Source: Nostoc sp. NIES-4103
Lineage (GTDB): Bacteria; Cyanobacteriota; Cyanobacteriia; Cyanobacteriales; Nostocaceae
Direction of reading: 5' to 3'
Assembly: GCF_002368335.1 (NCBI RefSeq)
Contig: NZ_AP018288.1
Span: forward strand, 7,618,389-7,682,388
Length of the DNA: 64,000 nucleotides
Made by a program: the position numbers and the translations under genes. The notes below the pieces were generated by a model. The model was not told the origin of the DNA, made no database searches, and saw only the letters and a list, made by a program, of their open reading frames with translations. Of the stretch, positions 35,823-45,076 are shown in pieces. Position 1 is the stretch's first letter. The number at the start of each line of letters is the position of its first letter.

Positions 35823-37223
35823 ATGACCAACCCCCGTCAAATAGCTTTCATTGCCTTGCGAGAAGTTCACAAAGGAGCTTATGCTGATGTTGCCTTAGAC
35901 AGAGTATTGCAAAAGGTTAAATTGGCTGATAGCGATCGCCGTCTAGTGACAGAATTAGTATATGGTAGCGTCAGAAGGCAGCGTACCCTTGATGCCCTGA
36001 TTGACCAACTCGCCAAAAAGAAATCACACCAACAACCGAAAGACCTCCGCACCATCCTCAATCTAGGTTTATATCAACTTTGCTATCAAGAACGTATTCC
36101 TGTTTCAGCTGCTGTTAATACCACAGTAGAACTAGCTAAAGAAAATGGTTTTTCTGGACTAACTGGCTTTGTAAATGGTCTATTGCGACAGTACATCCGC
36201 CTTGTAGAACAAGACAAGGAAAAAATTATCACAATTCCCAATTCCCAATTCCCAATTCCCAATTCCCATCTCACTTTACAACTTCCAGAAAACCCAGTAC
36301 AAAGATTGGGTATTTTACACAGCTTCCCTGACTGGATTATTCAAGTATGGCTAGAACAACTTGGTTTTGCTGAAACAGAAAAGCTGTGTGAATGGATGAA
36401 CCAAACACCAACTATCGATTTGCGAATTAATCCACTTCGTACTAACTTAGAGGCAGTTGAGGCAGCATTGCAATCGGCTGATATTTTAGTTAGGCGGATT
36501 CCTGATTTGCCTCAAGCTTTACGATTAATTGGTAGCACTGGGCCAATTCAAAATCTACCTGGTTTTAGCGAGGGTTGGTGGTCTGTACAAGATAGTAGCG
36601 CTCAGTTAGTGGGTCATTTGCTTGACCCACAACCAGGTGAATTAATTATTGATGTTTGTGCAGCACCAGGCGGTAAAACAACTCATATAGCTGAATTAAT
36701 CAAGGATGAGGGGAAAATTTGGGCTTGCGATCGCACTCCTTCTCGTCTTCGCAAACTTCAAGAAAATGCTAGGCGGCTAAATTTGCAATCTATTGAAATT
36801 TGCACTGGCGACAGCCGTAATTTACCCGAATTTTACAATACTGCTGACCGCGTATTACTAGATGCACCCTGTTCAGGTTTGGGAACCCTACACCGTCACG
36901 CCGATGCACGTTGGCGACAAACACCAGAAGCGGTTCAGGAACTCTCGGTTTTGCAAAAGCAACTCATTACACATACATCTGGTTTTGTCAAGGCAAATGG
37001 TATCCTCGTATATGCCACATGTACGTTACATCCAGCAGAAAATGAAGGTGTAATAACCGCATTTTTAGCTGAAAATCCTGATTGGCAAATAGAGCCTCTT
37101 CAGGCTGATTCTCCTTACTGTGCTTATTCTATGCCCCAAGGCTGGCTGAAAGTTTGGCCCCATCACCACAACATGGATGGCTTTTTCATGGTGCGCTTAA
37201 GAAAAACCAACGTTTCCGGGTGA
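35823..37223 (+). CDS. rsmB: 16S rRNA (cytosine967-C5)-methyltransferase
   Basis: RsmB (Sun/Fmu) methylates C967 of 16S rRNA. The N-terminal NusB-like domain spans roughly 1-135 (VAL.RVLQKVKLADSDRRLVTELVYGSVRR). The SAM-binding VCAAPGGKTTHIAEL, LLDAPCSGLGTLHRH and the catalytic cysteine in ATCTLHPAENE are all present. Between the two domains is an extra stretch TIPNSQFPIPNSHL, coded by five perfect AATTCCC units (36233-36267). The protein is slightly longer than the usual 450 residues because of it. A TerB gene starts 58 bases downstream. Confidence 0.95.
   Translation: MTNPRQIAFIALREVHKGAYADVALDRVLQKVKLADSDRRLVTELVYGSVRRQRTLDALIDQLAKKKSHQQPKDLRTILNLGLYQLCYQERIPVSAAVNTTVELAKENGFSGLTGFVNGLLRQYIRLVEQDKEKIITIPNSQFPIPNSHLTLQLPENPVQRLGILHSFPDWIIQVWLEQLGFAETEKLCEWMNQTPTIDLRINPLRTNLEAVEAALQSADILVRRIPDLPQALRLIGSTGPIQNLPGFSEGWWSVQDSSAQLVGHLLDPQPGELIIDVCAAPGGKTTHIAELIKDEGKIWACDRTPSRLRKLQENARRLNLQSIEICTGDSRNLPEFYNTADRVLLDAPCSGLGTLHRHADARWRQTPEAVQELSVLQKQLITHTSGFVKANGILVYATCTLHPAENEGVITAFLAENPDWQIEPLQADSPYCAYSMPQGWLKVWPHHHNMDGFFMVRLRKTNVSG
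36233..36267. repeat. AATTCCC heptamer array inside rsmB
   Basis: Five perfect tandem copies of AATTCCC within the reading frame, in the linker between the NusB-like and methyltransferase domains. 35 bases is not a multiple of three, so flanking bases must restore the frame. Confidence 0.9.
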
Positions 37224-37281
37224 ATACTGTTTGGGATTGTACGATTTGGTGAAAGCCCCGAATCTACCAGAGGAGGCAGCA

Positions 37282-37704
37282 ATGGTTACCGATTCCAATG
37301 TCAAAAACTTAGTTAAAATCTTAATTGGAGCCGCCTGGATTGATGGGAGAATCCAGCCAGAGGAACGGCAATATCTGCGCGAAATCGCTCAAGCTAAAGG
37401 TTTGGCAAGCGATCCAGAAATTAAGCCTTGGCTGTACGAATTAGTCCCTGTACAACCAAAAGAGTGTTATGCATGGGTAAAAGAATATTTAGGCGATCGC
37501 CCTAGCGTTGAAGATTACGAAAATCTCATTGAAGCCATCAGTGGCTTGATTTACAGTGATGGTGATGTGGCAATCGAAGAGGCAAGACTCCTGACGAGAC
37601 TACAGGAGTTAAGCAAGTTGAATGATTCTAACCAACCAGCTTATACTGCCTTGCTCAAACAAATTCAAAAGCTGTATCGTCGTTGGGTTGAAGTGCAAAA
37701 TTAA
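37282..37704 (+). CDS. TerB family protein
   Basis: 140 residues of the all-helical TerB (tellurite resistance B-like) fold: LVKILIGAAWIDGRIQPEERQYLREIAQAKGL and LIEAISGLIYSDGDVAIEEARLLTRL, with paired acidic residues that can bind metal. An AGAGGAGG ribosome site lies right before the ATG at 37282; an earlier TTG at 37231 lacks one. The role is unknown; in cyanobacteria such proteins are widespread and not necessarily linked to tellurite. Confidence 0.85.
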   Translation: MVTDSNVKNLVKILIGAAWIDGRIQPEERQYLREIAQAKGLASDPEIKPWLYELVPVQPKECYAWVKEYLGDRPSVEDYENLIEAISGLIYSDGDVAIEEARLLTRLQELSKLNDSNQPAYTALLKQIQKLYRRWVEVQN

Positions 37705-37790
37705 TCATACTCCACAGTCAAGAGTAGGCAGTGCGTTTGGTCGCCAGACAGCCGCGCAACTGCCGTTCAAAAGTCCAAAGTCTAAAGCTT

Positions 37791-37829
37791 TGACTATTGA
37801 CTGTTGACCATTGACTATTGACTACTTAT
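37791..37829. repeat. GACTATT-type STRR at a stop codon
   Basis: TTGACTATTGACTGTTGACCATTGACTATTGACTA ends at the stop codon (37826-37828) of the minus-strand gene that follows, like the array at the desC stop. Confidence 0.65.
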
Positions 37830-38059
37830 GACTTCGGTTCGCCCAGACCCGGAGTTTCTTCTTTTTGCACCTTGGGTACAATGCTAGGACGTTCTTTGTC
37901 TTCCCAGCCGGGAGGACGCTTAGAATTGTACCAGGCAATTGAACCAATGGTGACAGCAGCAATAAAACCAACTACATATACCAAGGTGAAGGCAAAAGGA
38001 AAATGACCTCCACCTGTTGCAACTGAATCTGCTGCTTGCATGAATAAATGTAAATGCAC
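37826..38059 (-). CDS. Small membrane protein, possibly PSII assembly protein Psb35
   Basis: 77 residues with one membrane helix (about 22-42, FAFTLVYVVGFIAAVTIGSIAWY). A conserved cytosolic stretch NSKRPPGWEDKERPSIVPKV follows, then an acidic tail. The sequence looks conserved in cyanobacteria. I associate it with the Psb35 family, which stabilises the CP47 module with high-light-inducible proteins, but this rests on memory of the family and not on an alignment. Confidence 0.6.
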   Translation of the reverse strand: MHLHLFMQAADSVATGGGHFPFAFTLVYVVGFIAAVTIGSIAWYNSKRPPGWEDKERPSIVPKVQKEETPGLGEPKS

Positions 38060-38273
38060 GAGTATATTCTCCTAAATAAAGCAACACTACTTAAAACACT
38101 ATAAATAAAAAGTGAGTATTACTTACATCTCCCTGTAGTTTGAACCTCAGATCACTAAGGGAAGAGGATTGGCTAGTCTAAAGATTATACCTTGATTTGT
38201 ACTGTTGCGATCGCCTCTGAGTTTGCAATCATTCCACTTAAATTGTTTAGCAAAATATTTATGAAGTAGCGAC

Positions 38274-38540
38274 TTATTCTTGTGCCTGATGCGTTTGCTG
38301 AAATCGCTCTAAAATTTGGTTTACGAAAGTCTCGCCGTCAACAGCTGGTGTGTGGTCTGATGCAGCAATAGCAGCATCAATTTTTTCTTGTACATCTTCG
38401 ATCCATTCAGCATCAGCGCGATCGTATTCATCCAGCAACCGCAGGGCGATTTCAAGGACTTCTTGGGCAGAACGGTATTTTCCAGCTTCCAGCTTGGTTT
38501 ATATAAAGCGTTCTTGATCAGGAGTGAAACTGATACTCAT
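38274..38540 (-). pseudogene. ParD-like antitoxin with a nonsense codon
   Basis: The frame reads MSISFTPDQERFI, a TAA (38501-38499), then TKLEAGKYRSAQEVLEIALRLLDEY and a helical tail to the stop at 38276-38274. This is a ParD/CopG-type ribbon-helix-helix antitoxin of 88 codons with one premature stop, most simply CAA to TAA at codon 14. No ParE toxin gene is next to it. A restart downstream of the stop would lose the DNA-binding strand. Confidence 0.8.
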
Positions 38541-38573
38541 AGGGGACTTCTATTCAAGATTATCCATTATTTG

Positions 38574-38719
38574 AACGTGAGTTCGATGAACCTCTCCCTC
38601 CCGGCCTCCCTCTCCTAAAAGGCTAGGGAGGAGAAAGAAAAAATCACGGTTTTACTCCCCTCTCAAGGTAGGAGAGGGGCCGGGGGAGAGGTCAAAACAG
38701 CCCTTGTCGAACTCACGTT
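38574..38719. mobile_element. 146-bp MITE, copy 1
   Basis: Terminal inverted repeats AACGTGAGTTCGA (38574-38586) and TCGAACTCACGTT (38707-38719) enclose two GC-rich hairpin regions of CTCTCC/GGAGAGG type. There is no coding capacity. The sequence is the reverse complement of copy 2 with moderate divergence and identical length. No convincing target duplication is seen. Confidence 0.85.
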
Positions 38720-38797
38720 ATTTTAAGTCAAACAGCTTACTTTGCCTTCTCTGGGTGCAGTAGATCTGCTAATTTGGACTAGACTAATGATTTCAAA

Positions 38798-40494
38798 TTA
38801 TCGAGGCCAGACTTGAACTGCTATTTCGCCTAAGTGTTGTCCACGTCGCTGAATCTCGTATGCATTCCACGCGCTGACATTTCTGAAGTATTGATTTAGA
38901 GCAAAGCTACTCTTCTCACTTAGATAAATTAACTTTTCTGTAAATGGCTTATTTGAAAGCTCAGCATTGTAGGCGGTGAGAGTCAGATTACCCAGAGTAT
39001 GTAGCCATTTCTCATGTTGCTCATTTGCATTGACACCAAGCATAGCTCGCCACTCATCCGTTAAGGTTTGAGGCATTATATGTTCTACAGTAAGGTTCTC
39101 TGTTTTTACCTGCTCTTTCGATGAATTTTCGGCAAGGCTTTCTAAAATAAGCTTGACTCGATCAATACGTCTATCTGTATACAATCGTTCCTCGATAATA
39201 CTACGTCTCAACGAATCATCATCAGGCCAGATTTGAGTTCGTTGCAAACTGAGTAACGCTTGACGTCATGCATCCACTAAATTACCAGGCCGATATTCTT
39301 TTATTTCACGATACAGAGTATTAAAACTTTGTCTAATACGTTAGATGGCATATTGCATAGCAAACGTCTTACGAAATAAGATTCAATGTATCTCAATGTT
39401 TGTTCAAATTCTGCTAATGATATACGGCTAATAAAATAATCATGATAAAGGTTTATAAGTAGAGGATAACAAGTTGTAAAATCTAATCTTTTAAACCTAT
39501 GAAACCACCTAGCTAATCTAGGTTGTTCCTCTGTATTAGGAAAGTGAATTCTACGATAATAGGTTGTGAATTCAATAACTTGTTTAAGTTCTTGTAATGC
39601 ATCTATATCTTTATTTTTATCTTTATTTTCAAACTTTTGTTTAAAAACCTGATAAATTTGGCTTTGCTTGAGTGAGTCTCCATCTTTACGAAGATATTGC
39701 CAAAATGCTATAGTTAACTCATCAAGGTATTTAATTCTTGCAACTCCTTTAAAGTCCTCTTGTAAAGGTAGCCAAAAATCGGCATAAATCTCATCATGCT
39801 TTTCTTTAGGTATTTTTAGAAAAAAGTAGTTACGAATGAGATCTGCCTGTGTAAGTGGTGCGCCCTTATAATTTAAACTTTCAAAAATCAGATATGGATT
39901 GTCATCATCATTCAAAGTAATACTAACTAGTGTTAGACGTTCCAAAATGACAGTTTTAAGTTTGGACAGACTTAACGAACTGTCCAAATCTCCTAACTGA
40001 CGCTTTTCTAATTTTTTGAGAAAGAATGAATAGGCTTCGTAAATTCGCCCCCGCTTTTCAAATTCCTTTGCTTGAACTACTACTTGCTGATAAAAACTAC
40101 GATCAGCCTGAGTTGGCAGAACTTTATAGAGATCGTCACCTTTTTTGAACTTGTTAATCAAATAAAGTTCATGTAATTCCTCAGCTAATTCAGAATCCCG
40201 TCTCTTTAGAAGATCCCTTAATGCAATAAGTAACAGCGTAAGAGTTGTTAAACGTTGTTGCCCATCAATTAAGAGATAAGGTGAAATTCCATCAGGTGTC
40301 CCTGGCTCCGCAAGAGTGACGATAGGCCCAAGGAAATGATATCCCTCTATACCATCACTGTATAAACTCATTAAGTCGTCCCAGAGAGTTTCCCAATTGT
40401 CCTTGTCCCAAGAGTAAGGTCTCTGAAAGAGAGGAACCTTGAACTGCTTACTACCCTCTAAAAGATTACGGAAACTTGTTTCAGATGCCTTCAT
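38798..40494 (-). pseudogene. DUF262-DUF1524 (GmrSD-like) protein, frameshifted
   Basis: The N-terminal part (40494-39301) is DUF262: FRNLLEGSKQFKVPLFQRPYSW and the nucleotide-site motif DGQQR at residues 77-81. The C-terminal part (39247-38798) is DUF1524, an HNH-like nuclease: VEHIMPQTL, then GNLTLTAYNAELSNKPF. Between them the correct frame is NTLYREIKEYRPGNLVDA, then a TGA (39268-39266), then RQALLSLQRTQIW. A one-base loss in the T run at 39323-39326 and the TGA break one gene of about 565 codons. Intact relatives are single-chain type IV restriction or anti-phage enzymes. It lies between two inverted MITE copies. Confidence 0.88.
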
Positions 40495-40576
40495 GCTGCT
40501 TCTACATATTAGCCAGGGTTGCGTAGGTAGTATACACTACATACCTTTCATAACACTAGCTCAAGTGTTTAAATTC

Positions 40577-40722
40577 AACGTGAGTTCGATGAGTACCATT
40601 ATGACCTTTCCCCCGACCCCTCTCCTACCTTGAGAGAGGGGTAGAAGGCTATTTTTTCGTTGTTCCTCCCTCGCCTTTTAGGAGAGGGAGGTTAGGAGGG
40701 AGAGGTCTGTCGAACTCACGTT
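40577..40722. mobile_element. 146-bp MITE, copy 2 (opposite orientation)
   Basis: Ends AACGTGAGTTCGA (40577-40589) and TCGAACTCACGTT (40710-40722), flanked on both sides by AAATTC, a likely 6-bp target duplication. The interior matches the reverse complement of copy 1. Confidence 0.87.
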
Positions 40723-40890
40723 AAATTCAAGTCTAGCTAAAGCCATAACACACTCTTGTATATTAGAAGTACGGGTAGACCATCACACCCAAGGTAAAAA
40801 AGACCGCTACTTAAGGTTTACTTTCCCAAACATCCAACATAATAGCTTTAAGCGATCGCTTTTTACTTCTTCACTGACTTCATTAGTCAA

Positions 40891-40915
40891 AAGCGGAGTG
40901 AAAGATGCTCCGCTT
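40891..40915. terminator. Hairpin after the old yellow enzyme gene
   Basis: AAGCGGAG (40891-40898) pairs with CTCCGCTT (40908-40915). On the minus strand it is followed by TTTTGACT and lies 30 bases past the gene that ends at 40946. Confidence 0.65.
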
Positions 40916-40945
40916 TTAGTTAATAGCTAATAGAAAGTATCACAA

Positions 40946-42007
40946 CTAAGCTCGGTCGTACTGAACTGGCCAGAGTTTTTCATGTCCTAACTCTTTGGCT
41001 GCTAAATGAGGCCAGTAAGGATTGCGAAGTAGTTCACGTCCCAACAAAACTATATCAGCTACTTCTGTACGAACAATTTGATCAGCTTGTTGTGGAGATG
41101 TAATTAAGCCAACTGCACCTGTATAAATATTTGCTTCACGGCGGATACGTTCAGCAAACTGGGTTTGATAACCGGGTTTGATGGGTATATTGATACCCGG
41201 TATAATCCCCCCTGAAGAACTATCAATTAGATCTACACCCAGAGATTTCAGCTTGTCACTCAAAGCAATACTTTGTTCAATATCCCAGCCTTTATCTACC
41301 CAATCAGTTGCAGAGATGCGTACAAACAATGGATATGTTTCTGGCCAAACCTCTCGCACTTTCTCAACGACTTCTCTCAACAAACGGGTACGGTTTTCAA
41401 AGCTACCACCATAATCATCTTGGCGGTGGTTAGCCAAGGGTGAAAGAAATTGATGTAACAAATAACCATGAGCTGCATGAATTTCAATGACTTTGAAACC
41501 AGCTTCCAAAGAACGTTTGGCAGCTTGGACAAAAGCTTGAATAATTTGCTGAATGCCTTCAATATTCAAAGCTTCAGGTACGGGGCTTTCTTTACTAAAA
41601 GCGATCGCACTACTCGAAACCAAAGGACGCCAACCATCTTGAGATTCATCAAGTACTTTCCCTCCCTTACTCGGTTTGGCAGTGCTTGCTTTTCTTCCTG
41701 CATGGGCTAGTTGAATACCTGCAACAGCACCAAAGTTATGAATTAATGCAGCAATCTTTGCTAAATTTTCTACGTGTTCATCTAACCAAATTCCCAAATC
41801 TTGCGGACTAATGCGCCCACGAGGCTCAACAGCAGCTGCTTCTGTGATTACTAAACCGGCACCGCCAACTGCGCGAGAAGCTAAATGAACCAAGTGCCAG
41901 TCATTAGCAAAGCCGTTTGTGCTGGAATATTGACACATAGGTGACACGGCGATGCGGTTGCGAAAGGTGATTTCACGAATCTTCAATGGTTCAAATAGGT
42001 GTGCCAT
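40946..42007 (-). CDS. Old yellow enzyme, NADPH dehydrogenase (YqjM/NamA type)
   Basis: A 353-residue FMN TIM barrel. Motifs are FRNRIAVSPMCQYSS (Cys/Tyr tuning FMN), DWHLVHLASRAVGGAGLVITEA, the substrate-binding HAAHGYLLHQFLSPLANHRQDDYGGS with the His pair, and RTEVADIVLLGRELLRNP. The class reduces alpha,beta-unsaturated carbonyls with NADPH; cyanobacterial homologues are active ene-reductases. Two small frames overlap or precede its start on the same strand. Confidence 0.92.
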   Translation of the reverse strand: MAHLFEPLKIREITFRNRIAVSPMCQYSSTNGFANDWHLVHLASRAVGGAGLVITEAAAVEPRGRISPQDLGIWLDEHVENLAKIAALIHNFGAVAGIQLAHAGRKASTAKPSKGGKVLDESQDGWRPLVSSSAIAFSKESPVPEALNIEGIQQIIQAFVQAAKRSLEAGFKVIEIHAAHGYLLHQFLSPLANHRQDDYGGSFENRTRLLREVVEKVREVWPETYPLFVRISATDWVDKGWDIEQSIALSDKLKSLGVDLIDSSSGGIIPGINIPIKPGYQTQFAERIRREANIYTGAVGLITSPQQADQIVRTEVADIVLLGRELLRNPYWPHLAAKELGHEKLWPVQYDRA

Positions 42008-42191
42008 TAATATTGATTCCTTCTCTTGCTAAGTGAAAGAAATTAGGAACTGATTTGTTGCCTGAAGTTTGAGTTTTGCACAGAGATACATAAGCAGCTA
42101 AATCACAAGCAGCTAATGCTAAGACTGTACATGTTTGTCTGGGTAACTTACTGACAGTAGTTATAGCAGTATATTCTTTCATATTCATCAT
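41991..42191 (-). CDS. Small hypothetical protein overlapping the ene-reductase start
   Basis: 66 residues, ATG at 42191, overlapping the next gene by 17 bases. It contains KLPRQTCTVLALAACDLAAYVSLC, a short amphipathic or weakly hydrophobic segment. Not recognised. The overlap would couple translation if the gene is real; it may be the remnant of a longer gene. Confidence 0.35.
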   Translation of the reverse strand: MMNMKEYTAITTVSKLPRQTCTVLALAACDLAAYVSLCKTQTSGNKSVPNFFHLAREGININGTPI

Positions 42192-42217
42192 GATGCACCC
42201 GGTTCTTAAGCCATAAC

Positions 42218-42433
42218 TTAAGTTTTTGTTGAATGATGAGAGTTACTACCAGAACTCGAACAGATAGATTTATTACCTATATCTTGGTTTTCTAATTCCC
42301 AAATATCGCGTTTTACTTGTTCTTGTTGTTCTTGTTCTACTAAGAATTGTAGATGAGCAGGTAATTTACTTTTATGCCACATTGTCCAAATTTCTCCATA
42401 AAAAAATTCTCTCTCAATCTGTCCAAAAAACAT
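42218..42433 (-). CDS. Small hypothetical protein
   Basis: About 71 residues starting at MFFGQIEREFF. A Trp/Phe-rich start (YGEIWTMWHKSKLPAHLQFLVEQEQQEQVKRDIWELENQD) is followed by a Ser-rich tail. No family is recognised. It lies upstream of the two genes above on the same strand, possibly one transcript. Confidence 0.4.
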   Translation of the reverse strand: MFFGQIEREFFYGEIWTMWHKSKLPAHLQFLVEQEQQEQVKRDIWELENQDIGNKSICSSSGSNSHHSTKT

Positions 42434-42725
42434 GGCTAAGCTCTCCCTTAATACCATAGTTTAAGTTTAGTAGTCGCTGCAAATTCCAGAACAATATCGT
42501 CATGGTTGATTTTCTCTGAATTTCGCAGTATTTAAAATACAGAAACTATTTGCCCTGAATATTTTTTGCTAAGAAACTTTATCAATAAAGGAAAATTGAA
42601 TGGATTATAAATTTTTATATTTTTGGTTAATTCAGAGATATAAAGAATACCAAATATGATAAAAGTAAGTGTATTCAAGGAAATCAAAATACTTTGATTT
42701 ATTTGATAGCATTATTCAGGAAAGT

Positions 42726-43112
42726 TTAAAATTGAAAAAAAATGGCATCAATGACTTGAAATCTCAAAGCTGTGTTTGGTTGTATCCAATTATCAAAAGT
42801 CACAACTTTGATTTTTAATCCTTTCTGTTGTGCCAGTTTAGTGTTTACAAACTTTAGAATATCTTCAGATATTATTCCTGCAACACCAACTTTGAAAAGT
42901 AATAATCGCCCAGTATTAATAATTCCATTTAGCACTTTATGCACTGGAAGAAAATTTATCAGTTTGCTAAGCTCTGTCATCACTAGCACTAACCTTAAAG
43001 ACAAACCTAAAAGTAACAATTTTGACCTGGCAATTAAATCGCTGACTCGTCCTTGCTTTCCCATGATCACTTTGGAATCGACTGTAATAGACGCTGATAG
43101 TTTGCTTGGCAA
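42726..43112 (-). CDS. Hypothetical protein (uncertain, possibly truncated)
   Basis: A 128-codon frame from a TTG, or 112 codons from the ATG at MGKQGRVSD. It has hydrophobic amphipathic stretches (LLLLGLSLRLVLVM, INTGRLLLFKVGVAGI) and ends KVVTFDNWIQPNTALRFQVIDAIFFQF. The end reads like a natural protein C-terminus, but I recognise no family. The overlapping plus-strand frame is less protein-like. It may be the 3' part of a decayed gene. Confidence 0.4.
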   Translation of the reverse strand: MPSKLSASITVDSKVIMGKQGRVSDLIARSKLLLLGLSLRLVLVMTELSKLINFLPVHKVLNGIINTGRLLLFKVGVAGIISEDILKFVNTKLAQQKGLKIKVVTFDNWIQPNTALRFQVIDAIFFQF

Positions 43113-43422
43113 TAAATTTGGAGTTTATTGAACATTCTATCTAAATCAGGAATAAATACTTTAAATTGATAGATTTACCGTAGTATTTAATTATTACATT
43201 TGCATATATTGCGATAAAAAACAAGAGTTTATTCAATTTTCTTGATAATTCTTATTAAATGGTGGTTTCTCTACCAAAAACTTTCCCAAAAAAATTAAGG
43301 ACAAGTATAATTTTTGTTCTTAATGGCTAAAGTAACAGATTCTATAGCGATCGCGTCAAAGAACACAGCAGTCTGATCGCAAACCCCATGAATTTATTTG
43401 TGCTGAGTTTAGAACACTGAAA

Positions 43423-43671
43423 TTAACTATCTGTGTAAGTGTCTTGATAAAATTGTAAGCGACCAATACCAAGAAATTGTCCAGCAGTTTGCTGACCAAA
43501 AGGAAACGCCGTCACGCCGATTAAGTATACGCCATCAGCAAAGGGATTGCGGTAAGCTCGTAAACTACTTGTAACCGTTTTACCTGGTGGGGTGGGAGAG
43601 TCAAAAGTTACTGTTAAGCTATTTTGTTGCTTTCCTCTAAATTCCCATAAATACCATGGAAAAATTAATGG
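43423..43671 (-). pseudogene. DUF2808 protein, C-terminal remnant
   Basis: An open frame without a start reads PWYLWEFRGKQQNSLTVTF, then PTPPGKTVT, RNPFADGVYLIGVTAFPFGQQTAGQFLGIGRLQFY to a TAA at 43425-43423. The VYLxGVTAFPxG pattern and G-RL-FY end are those of cyanobacterial DUF2808 secreted proteins. The N-terminal half and signal peptide are gone; a TAA lies just upstream in frame. Confidence 0.75.
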
Positions 43672-44142
43672 TTACAGTGGTACTAATTAGCCTCTGCAAC
43701 TACAGTCGCAAATATATTTTTTAGCTATTATGGTGTTTTTTAGTATAAAAATTAATTGTTTTTTAGATTTAGATAAATCGATAATTGAGTTTAAATAAAA
43801 ATCAGTATTTTGGCAATTTATTTAATATTTAATACCCCATGAAACGATGCTTTTACTGGGCTTTTTATTCCATAACAAGCCGATACATCGGTATTTTTGC
43901 CGTAGTTTATAAGTAATATTACTTGAAAGATAAAAGTTTAAATACTTGTAAAAAATAATTTGCTTGAACAAACCGCCAAGGCGCAGAGAACGCAGAGAAA
44001 ATAATAGAGAAGATTCCTAGCAATTCTTCTACTCTCTGCGTCTTTGCGCGATGCCACTTGCGCGGCTGTCGGCATAGCGCGATAGCGCAGTGGCTCCTCT
44101 GCATGAGATTTATAAATTATGAATCCTCTTGTGAAATATTGT
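43672..44142. other. Spacer with dispersed repeats
   Basis: No gene. The right part (43970-44105) carries the common AAACCGCCAAGGCGCAGAGAACGCAGAG and CTCTGCGTCTTTGCGCGATGCC repeats and small palindromes (GCGCGATAGCGC). The left part is AT-rich. Confidence 0.45.
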
Positions 44143-44820
44143 TTATTTAGTTTTTGTATACTGCCATAGAGTATCAACAGTCACAAATTCATAGCCTTGT
44201 TGTAGTAGTTGAGGAATCAGAATTTTCGTGGTCGCAGCAACATCTTGTCCACCACAGGCACCATCATGTAAGACAATCATTGAGCCATTTTGTACTTGGT
44301 TAAGAACTCGCTGCACTACAGTATCAACTCCTGGTAGCACCCAATCTTCAGGTACTACACTCCACATAACTGGACAGTAATTCCACTCAAAAAATAACTT
44401 TAATGTTTTGGGTGTAAATAAACCGTTGGGTGGTCGAACATCGCGTACTTGTTCAGGTAGCAAATTACAAGCGTTGTAAATTGCAGCTTGGGTTTTTTCT
44501 AAACTGTGTTTCAGGTCATTTGGCGAAAGCATGGGAAAAGAGCGATGATCGTAGCCATGCAATCCTATCCAGTGTCCACGATCGCATATTGCCTGAGCAA
44601 TGTCTGGTGAACGGTTGACGCAAGCACCCAACCAAAAAAAACTCGCTTTAATGTTGTAATAATCTAGGACTTTTAATAGTTGGGGTGTGTATTGAGGATG
44701 AGGGCCATCATCAAACGTGAGAGCGATCGCTTTAGAATTGCGATCGCCACTCCAAAGACAGTTGGGAAAGGACGGCTGGAGAATGCGGTAGAAATAGGGG
44801 AACAGCGGAGCAAACTGCAT
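44143..44820 (-). CDS. Polysaccharide deacetylase (NodB domain, CE4)
   Basis: A 225-residue single-domain CE4 esterase. Motif 1 is ALTFDDGPHP (catalytic base and metal Asp), motif 2 is GLHGYDHRS (H-x3-H metal ligands), motif 3 is RPPNGLFTP, and the last motif is IVLHDG. It removes N-acetyl groups from chitin-like oligomers, peptidoglycan or exopolysaccharide. No signal peptide is evident, only a short hydrophobic N-terminus. It is isolated between decayed genes. Confidence 0.92.
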   Translation of the reverse strand: MQFAPLFPYFYRILQPSFPNCLWSGDRNSKAIALTFDDGPHPQYTPQLLKVLDYYNIKASFFWLGACVNRSPDIAQAICDRGHWIGLHGYDHRSFPMLSPNDLKHSLEKTQAAIYNACNLLPEQVRDVRPPNGLFTPKTLKLFFEWNYCPVMWSVVPEDWVLPGVDTVVQRVLNQVQNGSMIVLHDGACGGQDVAATTKILIPQLLQQGYEFVTVDTLWQYTKTK

Positions 44821-45076
44821 TTTGAGTCTTTTGCCTTAGCTGGCAACTTTTTTAGAGGCTATTTATAAACTAAATCTAACTAAAGCAAAGCCAGGCGACT
44901 ATAAGCCGCGGCTACACAGGCAAAACCTGCCTATGCGGGTTTCAAACACTTTATTAGTCCGCGCAGACAGACGCGCGTTTGTGTAGTAGCGAATTATATC
45001 GCCCAAAACTTAAGAGACTTAAAGCTAAAAATTTGAGATATAAAAAGATGCAGCCTCTTAGCGGATGGGTTAGGCA
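44821..45076. repeat. GC-rich dispersed repeats
   Basis: TAAGCCGCGGCTACACAGGCAAAACCTGCCTATGCGGGTTT and the mirror-type GTCCGCGCAGACAGACGCGCGTTTGTGTAG (44901-44990) form the CCTGCCTACGCAGG-type palindromic repeat of Nostocales. No gene. Confidence 0.5.

Noticed and set aside
38720..40576. Two separate genes for DUF262 and DUF1524
   Set aside because: The apparent start of the DUF1524 part is a TTG in the middle of conserved sequence, and the missing segment is readable in a shifted frame, so it is one broken gene.
42772..43131. 119-codon plus frame
   Set aside because: It overlaps a minus-strand frame with a more natural C-terminus, and its composition is biased to Ser/Thr/Phe/Ile as expected for an antisense shadow.
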